A DNA stretch of 47,142 nucleotides from Verrucomicrobiales bacterium. GTDB taxonomy: Bacteria > Verrucomicrobiota > Verrucomicrobiia > Verrucomicrobiales > DEV007. Made by a program: the position numbers and the translations under genes. Positions within the stretch are counted from its first letter, which is position 1. Every line of letters starts with the position of its first letter. Under the pieces are notes generated by a model. The model was not told the origin of the DNA. It did no database searches and worked only from the letters and a program-made list of their open reading frames with translations. Of the stretch, positions 34,837 to 42,681 are shown piece by piece. The DNA is taken from assembly GCA_028281705.1 (NCBI GenBank), contig JANQJH010000103.1:1-47142 (forward strand), given 5' to 3'.

Positions 34837-36216
34837 CTATTCGGTCTGCGCGGGGGCGAGGATGTAGAGAGCGATCTTGTGCTCATCCGATCTCCCGGAT
34901 TTGAGTTCGATGATGGCCACCGGTTCTTGCAACAGTTGTTCCCAGGCAGAGCTGTTCTGTGCCGTATCGATGCGATAGTAGTAGCGTTGGGCCTTGGCCG
35001 GCAATTGTACCGGCGGGTGGCGGTCCTCTTTGAGCACGGCTCCCCGAAGGGCGCGGCGGGCGAAGCTCATGGGAACGAGTTTAAAGAGATCAGAGTTCTC
35101 GATCAAATTCGTGAGCGCGCTGGGATCGCTTTCGGATTCGACGGCGAGGAAGTAGCCCGTGGCCCCTTCGAAATCTTCTGAGCGGATCTCCGCTTGATAG
35201 AACTGCTCGTCGACCGGTTCGAACTCCACGATGCGGTATTGGGGAGCCAGCGTACCTTCGAGATACTGTCGAATCTTGCGGTTGAGGGTGTCGAAGGCGG
35301 GGTAGGGATCATCGTGATCGTAGTCCGGGATCTCCCAGTTGTTGTCCTGGGGGTACATGGACACGAGTTCGGCGAAGAGATCCCGCCACTCCAGGTAGGC
35401 GGCAAAGGGCGTGAGATTGTCGACCCGAGAAAGCGCGTTCAGGCGGGCGTCGAAGCGCGAGAGGATGCGGAGCCGCATGAACTGTTCAAAACGGTGTCCT
35501 CCCTGGATGGTCTTGATATCGAAATTGCTGCTCCCCAGGTGCTCCTCCAACTCCGTCCGCACGGCGCCGACTTGACTCGCGAGATCCGCGAAGAGGTTGT
35601 TCAGGGTGGCCGAGCCTTTGAGCCAGAGGGTCGGTGGAATGTAGTAGGGATCGAGTCGCGGGCGTCCCGCGCCTTCCGCGGTGGTTTCTCGTCGGATCTT
35701 GAGCAGCGGGATGACTTCGAGATCGCTCTGATCTTCGTCCTGGAAGAGGATCATTGCATTGTACTTGCGGATCTGGACAACTTGATCGTTGTCGCCGGTG
35801 TTTTCGTCGGCGACCTCGGAATCGTCTGCGTGATAGAGTAACTTGATCCGCTGGGCGACCTCGTTGGGGTTCTCTAGCAGATTGCCGCGCTTGGCGGTCC
35901 ACACAGGAAGCGCGAGGTAGGCGGTGAAGCCCTCCGCATGGGTCTGGAAGGCCTGGCGAAAGTTGATCGCGGGGAGGGCGGCGGTTTCGGGAAAATCGAT
36001 GATGGCACCACTGGGCATGACAGCCTGGAGCCGTGTGAAACGGATTTGGAAATCGTCCAGATCGTCGACCGCGAGGGAAGCGGAGAGCACTCCGTAGGGA
36101 TGGGACACCGCAAAGGTTCGCTCTTGTGCCAGGGCGAGCCCGGTTTCACGTTGGAGCAATTGAAAGTGTTGCGGCTGAAGGAACTGACCTTCGTGCCAAT
36201 GAATGTGTTTTGGCAT
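34837..36216 (-). CDS. tssK: TssK baseplate-membrane adaptor
   Basis: 459 residues, the usual length. The N-terminus HIHWHEGQFLQPQHFQ is the TssK signature. The middle (RRETTAEG, YYIPPTLWL, LRILSRFDARLNAL) and the C-terminal receptor-binding domain (PVAIIELKSG) also fit. TssK connects the phage-like baseplate to the membrane complex, so its presence argues that a baseplate, and hence a contractile tail, exists somewhere in the genome. No TssE, F or G gene is in the window. Confidence 0.93.
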   Translation of the reverse strand: MPKHIHWHEGQFLQPQHFQLLQRETGLALAQERTFAVSHPYGVLSASLAVDDLDDFQIRFTRLQAVMPSGAIIDFPETAALPAINFRQAFQTHAEGFTAYLALPVWTAKRGNLLENPNEVAQRIKLLYHADDSEVADENTGDNDQVVQIRKYNAMILFQDEDQSDLEVIPLLKIRRETTAEGAGRPRLDPYYIPPTLWLKGSATLNNLFADLASQVGAVRTELEEHLGSSNFDIKTIQGGHRFEQFMRLRILSRFDARLNALSRVDNLTPFAAYLEWRDLFAELVSMYPQDNNWEIPDYDHDDPYPAFDTLNRKIRQYLEGTLAPQYRIVEFEPVDEQFYQAEIRSEDFEGATGYFLAVESESDPSALTNLIENSDLFKLVPMSFARRALRGAVLKEDRHPPVQLPAKAQRYYYRIDTAQNSSAWEQLLQEPVAIIELKSGRSDEHKIALYILAPAQTE

Positions 36217-36302
36217 GGTGGTGTGGAAGCGGCGATCGTTAAGAGATCATCGGAATTGGGTTTGAAAGGGTCAAGCTCACAGGGGAGAGAAGGAGCGGGC
36301 GA

Positions 36303-37289
36303 TCAGGCGTTCTCTTGTTCACAGCGGAACCATTCTTCGGCGATTTCGGCAATGCGGTTGCGCAGCCACTGCTCAAGATAGGACGGGTCGATTTGATCAA
36401 AGAGCTTGACGTACTCATCCCAGCATCGCGAGCCCTCGCCTTGAAAGGCGATGAATCCGCCGCCGCTCTTCTGGGTATCTTTGACCAAGGTTTCGGGCGA
36501 GAGATAGTGAAAGAGTTCGTCACAAAAGTTCTTGCCTCCTCGGCCGAGCCCGTTGGTGATGGATTTGGCCAGCCACGCAGTGCCTTCGATGGCCTCGCGG
36601 CACACATCGGGATCGGCCTCCCCGTCGGCGGCGACGTACTGGCCGATGGCATCGCGGAGCGATTTGCGGCCGGGGCGGAGCTGCGAGGTCGGAGCGATCT
36701 CTCCCCAGGCGCGCCACACCAGATCCTCCAGACCGGTGAAGGATTCGAACATCCAGCGGAGCACGCGCAAGAGCCGATGGAGATTGATGGGCTGTTCGAG
36801 GTCGAGGTTCAGCGAAAGTTTGAGGGATTCGAGGATGAGCTGGATACTGGCGACATCGGCGTCGTCGAGTTCAATTTGGTTTTCAAGCTGTGCCAGAGGA
36901 GAGGCGGCTTGCGGCGGCGGCTTTTGCACGAGGCCGACGTCTTCGAGATAAGCCATGAAGGATTCGCGTTGCTCCGCCGGGAGATTGGCGCAGCAGATGA
37001 CGAAGTCGTTGAGGATTTTGTCAGGGGTGTCGCCGTCCTCTGCCTTCTCGATGGGGGCCGGATCTTGGGGAAGGGGCATTCCCGCGGGAAACCGCCTCGT
37101 CAGTTCCCGGAGATACTCGCCCCGGCGGGTTGCGGGAACGTCCTTGAGCAAGAGATCAAATTCTTGAACGAGAGCCGTGCGGCGTTGATCGGCTGGCCAG
37201 TCGCGGCAACTTGCCTGGACGAGCTTGAGCCGGGCTCCTGCTTGATACGACCACCGCCGCGGTTCGGGCAACTCACTCATGGATTCCAT
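36303..37289 (-). CDS. Unrecognised helical protein heading the tssKLM operon
   Basis: 328 residues from ATG 37289 (AGGA eight bases upstream; a second ATG is at 37280). Mostly helical and charged. Residues 50-90 are Arg/Leu-rich, 120-170 contain FVICCANLPAEQRESFM, and 170-320 contain LKLSLNLDLEQPINLHRLLRVLRW. The layout vaguely recalls TssA or TagH C-terminal regions, but I cannot claim a family. No membrane segment or nucleotide motif is seen. First gene of the minus-strand half, 86 bases before tssK and 75 bases from the divergent vWA gene, so its role is presumably tied to the secretion-like machine. Confidence 0.65.
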   Translation of the reverse strand: MESMSELPEPRRWSYQAGARLKLVQASCRDWPADQRRTALVQEFDLLLKDVPATRRGEYLRELTRRFPAGMPLPQDPAPIEKAEDGDTPDKILNDFVICCANLPAEQRESFMAYLEDVGLVQKPPPQAASPLAQLENQIELDDADVASIQLILESLKLSLNLDLEQPINLHRLLRVLRWMFESFTGLEDLVWRAWGEIAPTSQLRPGRKSLRDAIGQYVAADGEADPDVCREAIEGTAWLAKSITNGLGRGGKNFCDELFHYLSPETLVKDTQKSGGGFIAFQGEGSRCWDEYVKLFDQIDPSYLEQWLRNRIAEIAEEWFRCEQENA

Positions 37290-37364
37290 TCTTGCATTCC
37301 TGCCTCGCGGCGGGGAAAGTCTACACGATCCACTTCGGCGATCCAGTCCATTCATCCACGAGGC
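37290..37364. promoter_or_regulatory. Divergent promoter region of the T6SS-like island
   Basis: 75 bases separate the two oppositely transcribed halves of the island, so both promoters must lie here or overlap the gene starts. No clear hexamers or operator repeats are visible. The shared control region implies that the two halves are expressed together. Confidence 0.5.
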
Positions 37365-38534
37365 ATGCGCCAGCAGAGTTGTCAGATTTTCCCTCTATTG
37401 ATCGCCGTCATGGTCACTGCGATGGCCGGTGTGGTGATGGCGCAGAACGAACGTGGCTGGTTGCGGCGGGATGTGGCTGTTCTAGTCGACGTCTCGGCCT
37501 CGGTGATTCAGCAGGACTGGAAGAATGACGACAAGGAGATCGTGAGAAAGGTGATCATGGGGCTTCGGCGCGACAGTGATCTCGGGAGTGATTGGGTGAT
37601 CAACACCGAACTCGGTGAGGAGGTGGTGGCTCCGTATTATCGCGAGGGGCTGGCAGATGGCAGCATGCCCTTGTTGGAATCAGGTAACTCGCTGATTATC
37701 ATGAGATTCGGGGATCTAAAGACGATTCGTGAAAGCGTCATGGAATCCCGGCCGATCACGAATGTCGAGGCGGATACCAGGGCTTATTTTGAAGACCCCA
37801 ACCGGGGGTATCCGAGGTACTCGAGCATTCGGCAGAACAATGAGTTCACCGATCAGAAAACCAACATCACGCTGGCCAAGGCGAAGGTGCATCGGCTCAT
37901 GGCTCGGGAGGAGGGCTATTATCTGATTGTGGTCTCCGACGAAGATCCTGACGAGGAGCTGGAGAAGCTCACGGCTGACGAACTCACCATGATTCGGGAG
38001 TGGGAAGGCCGTACCGGAGTGACGAACATCGTTACGTTGAGGCGCCGGACGTCGCAGCTCAAGATTAGCTTGCGGGCCGTCGGCTTTGACCCCGATCCGA
38101 ATGTGCAGATCAAGCGCGCTCAACGGTACACCCCGCCGGAACCCAAGCTTGCCATCGAATTTCTCGGGGCCCTGGGGGAGTCAACGGAAACGTTTCCCCA
38201 CCGGCCCCTGACGGATCCGCCCTACCTGGCCTGGCAGGTGAACGAGGACCGGGAAGCCCCGCGTGAGTTCATGGTCAAGTTGGAACCGATCGAGGGTCAG
38301 AACACACCCCCTGCCATGGTGGCCAAGGCCTCTTTTGTCGTCTATGATCGGGCGGAGTTGGACGGGAAATACCGCGTCAAAGTGGAGTCCGTGGCCTCGG
38401 GCGTGGCACCGCCGCGTGACGCCTACATTGAGATTCGTCGGCGATGGGACTTCCTCCCTTATCTCGCGCTGGTCACGGGCATTCTTTCGGTGACAGTCTT
38501 TATCTATACATGGTGGACGTTGCGACAGAGCTGA
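37365..38534 (+). CDS. vWA-like membrane-anchored protein
   Basis: 389 residues from ATG 37365. A signal-type hydrophobic N-terminus (about residues 9-26) ends at VMAQ. A von Willebrand A-like domain begins VAVLVDVSASVIQQDW, with an intact MIDAS DxSxS pattern, and runs to about residue 230 (YYLIVVSDED). A beta-rich part and a C-terminal membrane helix near 365-385 (YLALVTGILSVTVFIYTWW) follow. The body is thus likely periplasmic and tethered to the inner membrane. Metal-dependent adhesion to a partner protein is the family theme. First gene of the plus-strand half of the island. Confidence 0.75.
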   Translation: MRQQSCQIFPLLIAVMVTAMAGVVMAQNERGWLRRDVAVLVDVSASVIQQDWKNDDKEIVRKVIMGLRRDSDLGSDWVINTELGEEVVAPYYREGLADGSMPLLESGNSLIIMRFGDLKTIRESVMESRPITNVEADTRAYFEDPNRGYPRYSSIRQNNEFTDQKTNITLAKAKVHRLMAREEGYYLIVVSDEDPDEELEKLTADELTMIREWEGRTGVTNIVTLRRRTSQLKISLRAVGFDPDPNVQIKRAQRYTPPEPKLAIEFLGALGESTETFPHRPLTDPPYLAWQVNEDREAPREFMVKLEPIEGQNTPPAMVAKASFVVYDRAELDGKYRVKVESVASGVAPPRDAYIEIRRRWDFLPYLALVTGILSVTVFIYTWWTLRQS

Positions 38535-38577
38535 CCCGGCCGTCACTGTTCGGACCTTCGACGAGGATGATGGTTTC

Positions 38578-40293
38578 ATGATCGGAAAGGGCCCTCTCTC
38601 GTCGACCGTCCTTCCCGGCTGGGAAGTTTGCCCGCTCTGGGGGCATCAGGGTGAGGAAGAGACCGCGTCATCGCCTCTTCGTCTGGGTCCGTTGGTGCGT
38701 GCCGAATCCGCCCGCGGCGTTGCCGGCCAGTCCGACTTCGTCGTCCTGCGGACGCTGGCCCAGGCGACGGTCTTTCTCGGCGCGCTCGTCGATCAGGCGG
38801 AGGTGGTCCACGAATGGTTGGAGATCTGGGTCGAGGACGAGGCGAACAAGCTGGAAGAGGGGGGCGGCCATGCGGATCTTTGGGCGGATCAAGTGGCGGC
38901 GATGGCGGCGATCAGCGGGCACGATCTCATGGCCTCGGACTGGCCGTCGAGCACCGCGGCCTTGGAAGCCCTGGGATTCAACACGCATGGGGGTCGGGTG
39001 CAGGTGAGGAAGTACGCGGCCTTTGATCTCATCCGTTACTCCGAATTGATCTCGCGGGCGGCCGTGCGGGAGCCGGTGTTGGAAACGGAGTTACTGGCGA
39101 GCGTTTGTCAGGTGGCTTTGGGAGCGGAGGAGCACATTCGGTTTGGTGAAGGATTCTATCTTCTCTCACGCCGCGGAAGCGCGGGACTCTTTGGCGAGAG
39201 TCTCTTTCTCAAGCTGAACCTTCTGCATCAGATTCTAACGCTTTGTGAGGGGAGCACCGTAGCCCTGGGCCGGCCCTTGCTCAATCTGGCGTCGGCTGGA
39301 TTCGGCGTGGATTTCAAGAGCGGCTCCGGGATGCTTCCGGCGGCCTGGACGGCCAAGGTGGTTCTGCGAGACCCGGGGGCGCCAGTTTCCCGATTCTTGG
39401 AACTGGAGGAGGCGACTTATTTTGCCCTCGACGCTCCGGCGACCGATTCCATTTATCAGTCGCGCGCGGTCAAGCCGCCCGTGGAAGGATCAGGGACGGT
39501 GCGGATTCGCAAGGCGGAAGAACGCGGTGAGGATTTGGTCGTGGAAGGCACGCTGGCCAGTGCCGAGGCCTTGCCGGAGGACGGCTTGCTCGAGCTTGAC
39601 CTCGAACTGCCTTCCGGGCGGACAGAGATCAGGGCACGTCTGACTCCGGGAGGGGCGGTCGATGGGGAGCGCCGTTTTGTCGCCCTGGCACGAATGAGTC
39701 CGGAGGAACGTCTTCACTTGGCTGAGCCCAAGCGCCTGGCACCGTTCCCCAACGCGGCCTTCCGGCTGCGGCCGCCTCTATCGAGTGCCTGTGATCTCTA
39801 TTCCATGGCGGTCATGGGAATGGAGCTATTGTTAGTCGATGGGCAGCAGACCCTCAGTGTCGTCCTGGATGAGATGATTTCGTTAGGGGATTTTTTGCGG
39901 ACCGTGCCGGTGAGTGATGAAGTGCCTCTCATCATCGAGACCGCCGTGCGGGAGCAGGAATCGGGAAGCTGGGGCCGAACGTTGGGACCGCAGCGCTTGA
40001 TCCAGGATGTCGATGGGCGTCCGTTTGCCTACGAGGAAGCTCTTGGGTTCATCCCTTCGGAGATCTGGTGGCGGACGATTTATCTGCTCTTGAGGATGTT
40101 GACCAACGGCTGGCATTTCAATTTTTGCAAGCATCTCAACGACGCCCCGAGTTTGGCCCTGCACACGGTCTACCGGCAGCCGCGTTCTCAGTTGGAAATG
40201 ACGCTCGATCAGCTGCGGAGTTTGATTCTCCTGGATTGGGATCTGAATCAGGAGGTGAGGTCGCTCGTCGAGGGGAGGTTGGCTGCCCTCTAG
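38578..40293 (+). CDS. Unrecognised 571-residue protein of the T6SS-like island
   Basis: No signal peptide or clear membrane segment. The N-terminal 130 residues are acidic and helical. Residues 180-260 contain EEHIRFGEGFYLLSRRG and LPLLNLASAGFGVDF-like patterns. A segment near 400-425 (LRPPLSSACDLYSMAVMGMELL) resembles the helix F region of a protein-kinase C-lobe (xSDLYSxGxxxxELL), and the preceding part could hold a degenerate ATP lobe, but no HRD or DFG motif is visible. It might be a pseudokinase that docks the FHA domains encoded downstream; that is speculation. Position between the vWA and STAS-OmpA genes supports a role in the same system. Confidence 0.65.
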   Translation: MIGKGPLSSTVLPGWEVCPLWGHQGEEETASSPLRLGPLVRAESARGVAGQSDFVVLRTLAQATVFLGALVDQAEVVHEWLEIWVEDEANKLEEGGGHADLWADQVAAMAAISGHDLMASDWPSSTAALEALGFNTHGGRVQVRKYAAFDLIRYSELISRAAVREPVLETELLASVCQVALGAEEHIRFGEGFYLLSRRGSAGLFGESLFLKLNLLHQILTLCEGSTVALGRPLLNLASAGFGVDFKSGSGMLPAAWTAKVVLRDPGAPVSRFLELEEATYFALDAPATDSIYQSRAVKPPVEGSGTVRIRKAEERGEDLVVEGTLASAEALPEDGLLELDLELPSGRTEIRARLTPGGAVDGERRFVALARMSPEERLHLAEPKRLAPFPNAAFRLRPPLSSACDLYSMAVMGMELLLVDGQQTLSVVLDEMISLGDFLRTVPVSDEVPLIIETAVREQESGSWGRTLGPQRLIQDVDGRPFAYEEALGFIPSEIWWRTIYLLLRMLTNGWHFNFCKHLNDAPSLALHTVYRQPRSQLEMTLDQLRSLILLDWDLNQEVRSLVEGRLAAL

Positions 40294-40587
40294 GCGGAGG
40301 GTATCCAAAGAAGGTTCAGTTCTCCTACTCGATGGAATCGCATGATCGGCCCCTTAGGTATCACGCTGCCCACGTGATTCACCTTTCATCGCCGATCGAG
40401 AGGTCCTCGCCCGACTCTTTCGAGGACGAGTAAGAGAACGAGTTGTTTTACGTGAACGAGCGGATTGCCTCGGTCCCGTAGGGCTGCGGGCTGCCTGCGA
40501 GGCAGAGTAGGCTTGATTGAATGCGGGAATCCTTTAAAGCTTGGTGCGGCCTGCCATGCACGGAATCACTATTCATTTCAGGGAAAG
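40294..40587 (+). other. Intergenic region with two hairpins
   Basis: 294 bases between the 571-residue protein and the STAS-OmpA gene. GTCCTCG (40403-40409) pairs with CGAGGAC (40421-40427), loop 11. CTGCCT (40491-40496) pairs with AGGCAG (40500-40505), loop 3. Neither is followed by a T-run. The gap may contain a second promoter for the STAS-OmpA and ABC genes. No gene is seen. Confidence 0.45.
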
Positions 40588-42615
40588 ATGCTCAATATCG
40601 ATTTAGAGACCACGGGAGGCGCCATTTTGGCGCGGCTTTCGGGTGAGTTGGATCGCTCTGCTCGGGAACCACTTCTCAAAGCGGTGCGGACGGAGGCGGA
40701 GGCCAGTGGGGGCAAGGTGGTGCTCGACTGCGCCAATCTCAGCGCGCTGGATAGCGAGGGTGTCAGGGCGCTGCTGGCCTTGCAGACCTGGTTGAGGATC
40801 AAGGACAGCGAGATGGCAATTGCCGCCCTGCCCGCCCGGTTGGAAGAGACGATCAAGAGTGACCCCGGAGTGGACCAGTTTCTCACGCGGCATCCCTCGG
40901 TGGATGAGGCCTTGCAGGGTCTCGGATTGCCACCTCAGGGGGGAGCGGGATCTGGTGCTGCACCACCTGCTGCCGCGTTTCCACCTTCTTCGTCCACGCC
41001 GCCACCGGCGAGGCCGGCGACTCCTCCTCCTGTGAGTGCTGGCCCACCGGCGACTCCGCCTCCGGCGGCCGCTTCGCCTCCGGCAGCGGATGTGGGGGGC
41101 TGGGGATCGCCTCCAGCGGCCGTGCCGGAATCGAGCCCGCCGACGCCATCGGATCCTCCGGCATCTCGACCCGCCTCCGATCCACCGGCGGGTGAAGCGC
41201 GTGGCGGTGGGGCTTGGGAAACGCCCATCGCGACACCGGAGCCCGTGGCTGGTGGCGGCGCCAAGCCAGAACCGAAACCGGAAGAGCCCGCGATTTCTGC
41301 TCCCGCGGGAGCTTGGGGGGCGCCGGTGGCTGAACCCGAATCTCCAGCCCAGCCCGCGGCGGCGAATAAGGAGCCGACTGCCTGGGCCAAAGGGCCTCCG
41401 CCGAGAGACGAGAAGCCTCCAGGGAAGAAGAGCAAGAAAGGGATCATCATTGGCGCGCTCGTCGGCCTGATTGTCGTCGGAGTGATCGCTTCGTTTTTCA
41501 TCAAACCGACCAAGGCGCTGCCGCCGACGATTGGACCGGAGATCAGTCACGACCTCGTGGGCAAGGTGGGCGAAGTGCCCACCCCCAAAGAGGTCGTCTT
41601 TCGCCTAACCAATGTGGATCTCGTGCAGGATATCACCACGATACCTGGCGAGGATGCCTTGGAAAAATGGATCGAGATGGAAGTCTCGGGGACGAACGAA
41701 AACTGTCAGGTGACGTTCACATTTTCAACGGTTGATGCCATCCCCGAACACCAGAGCATCATCCTCGAGGCTCAGGGCCTGGACAAGACCCCGGTCAATG
41801 GGTTCATCAACTTTGCGATTCAGGAACCGAACGCGAAGTTAGTGATCCTGGACGAGCCGTTGAAGGAGGGCGAGGTAGGCAATGTCTACAGTGACTGGAT
41901 TGCTTTGAACGACCGCAGCCAGGGGGTCTTTCGTCTCGACGATGGAAGTCAGGTCCCCAAGGGCCTCAACCTCTTGGAGAGCGGCAAGCTGACGGGCACG
42001 CCGGAAGAGGCAGGTTCCTTTGAGTTCACCGTGAGGGCGACACGCGGTGAGGACGAGCCGGCGAGCAAGGTTTTCACCCTGACCATCGCTGAGCCGCCAA
42101 CGGAAGAGGAAGAGTCCGTGGATGCGATGAAGCTTCTGCAAGACATCAAGAAGCGGGTGGGCAATATTGATATGCGCCATTTGCGAGACGAGGCCTTGAA
42201 CGAGTACCAACGCTTTGCCGGCTATCTCTTCCACCTCAACGAGAAGAATGCCGTTGAATACGTCAAGCCCGTCGTCACGGTGACCTTTGCCCTGGGGAAA
42301 GTGGATGTGGAGAAAGCGGAAGTGGAGAGTCAGCTCAACGCCATGGATCTCGACGACTGGGTGACGAACCAGGACGTGCGCTTTGTCGTCGCCGGCTTTG
42401 CCGACAAGATCGGTGGTGATGAAGCGAATCGGGTGATCATCAGGGAACGGGCCAAAAGTCTCAAGGCGGTGGTGGAAGACTGGTTGATCAAGGAGTGGAA
42501 CATTTCACCGGCCTTGGCGCGCAAGAGAGTTGTCGTGATTCCCAACAAGCCTTCCGACGATTTTGAAACGGCTCGAGCTGCCGAGTGTTGGCTCTTCAAA
42601 CCGCCGAACCCTTGA
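40588..42615 (+). CDS. STAS domain-Pro/Ala linker-TM-OmpA-like fusion protein
   Basis: 675 residues from ATG 40588. Residues 1-110 are a STAS (anti-sigma-antagonist) domain with ARLSGELD and DCANLSALDSEGV, including the Ser that is phosphorylated in relatives. Residues 112-283 are a Pro/Ala-rich linker. A membrane helix spans 285-305 (GIIIGALVGLIVVGVIASFF). The periplasmic part contains an Ig-like putative-binding repeat (LDDGSQVPKGLNLLESGKL, TGTPEEAGSFEFTV) and a C-terminal OmpA-like domain (VVAGFADKIGGDEANRVII, RERAKSL). It could replace the OmpA-bearing TssL/TagL of ordinary T6SS by anchoring the machine to peptidoglycan while its cytosolic STAS domain senses regulation. That role is inferred. 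Confidence 0.8.
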   Translation: MLNIDLETTGGAILARLSGELDRSAREPLLKAVRTEAEASGGKVVLDCANLSALDSEGVRALLALQTWLRIKDSEMAIAALPARLEETIKSDPGVDQFLTRHPSVDEALQGLGLPPQGGAGSGAAPPAAAFPPSSSTPPPARPATPPPVSAGPPATPPPAAASPPAADVGGWGSPPAAVPESSPPTPSDPPASRPASDPPAGEARGGGAWETPIATPEPVAGGGAKPEPKPEEPAISAPAGAWGAPVAEPESPAQPAAANKEPTAWAKGPPPRDEKPPGKKSKKGIIIGALVGLIVVGVIASFFIKPTKALPPTIGPEISHDLVGKVGEVPTPKEVVFRLTNVDLVQDITTIPGEDALEKWIEMEVSGTNENCQVTFTFSTVDAIPEHQSIILEAQGLDKTPVNGFINFAIQEPNAKLVILDEPLKEGEVGNVYSDWIALNDRSQGVFRLDDGSQVPKGLNLLESGKLTGTPEEAGSFEFTVRATRGEDEPASKVFTLTIAEPPTEEEESVDAMKLLQDIKKRVGNIDMRHLRDEALNEYQRFAGYLFHLNEKNAVEYVKPVVTVTFALGKVDVEKAEVESQLNAMDLDDWVTNQDVRFVVAGFADKIGGDEANRVIIRERAKSLKAVVEDWLIKEWNISPALARKRVVVIPNKPSDDFETARAAECWLFKPPNP

Positions 42616-42681
42616 TGATCGCGCCGGCGCCCTGCTCAGTATCGGGAAGCATTGTTTGATTGACAGGTATCAGGTATCACG

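Noticed and set aside
29590-36216. Type IVB (Dot/Icm) secretion system because of IcmF/DotU homology
   Set aside because: TssK and TagF are T6SS-specific, and no other Dot/Icm genes are present.
36315-37364. N-terminal extension of the vWA protein (the frame is open for 350 codons upstream)
   Set aside because: It is antisense to the unknown operon-leading gene; the signal-peptide start at 37365 is far more likely.
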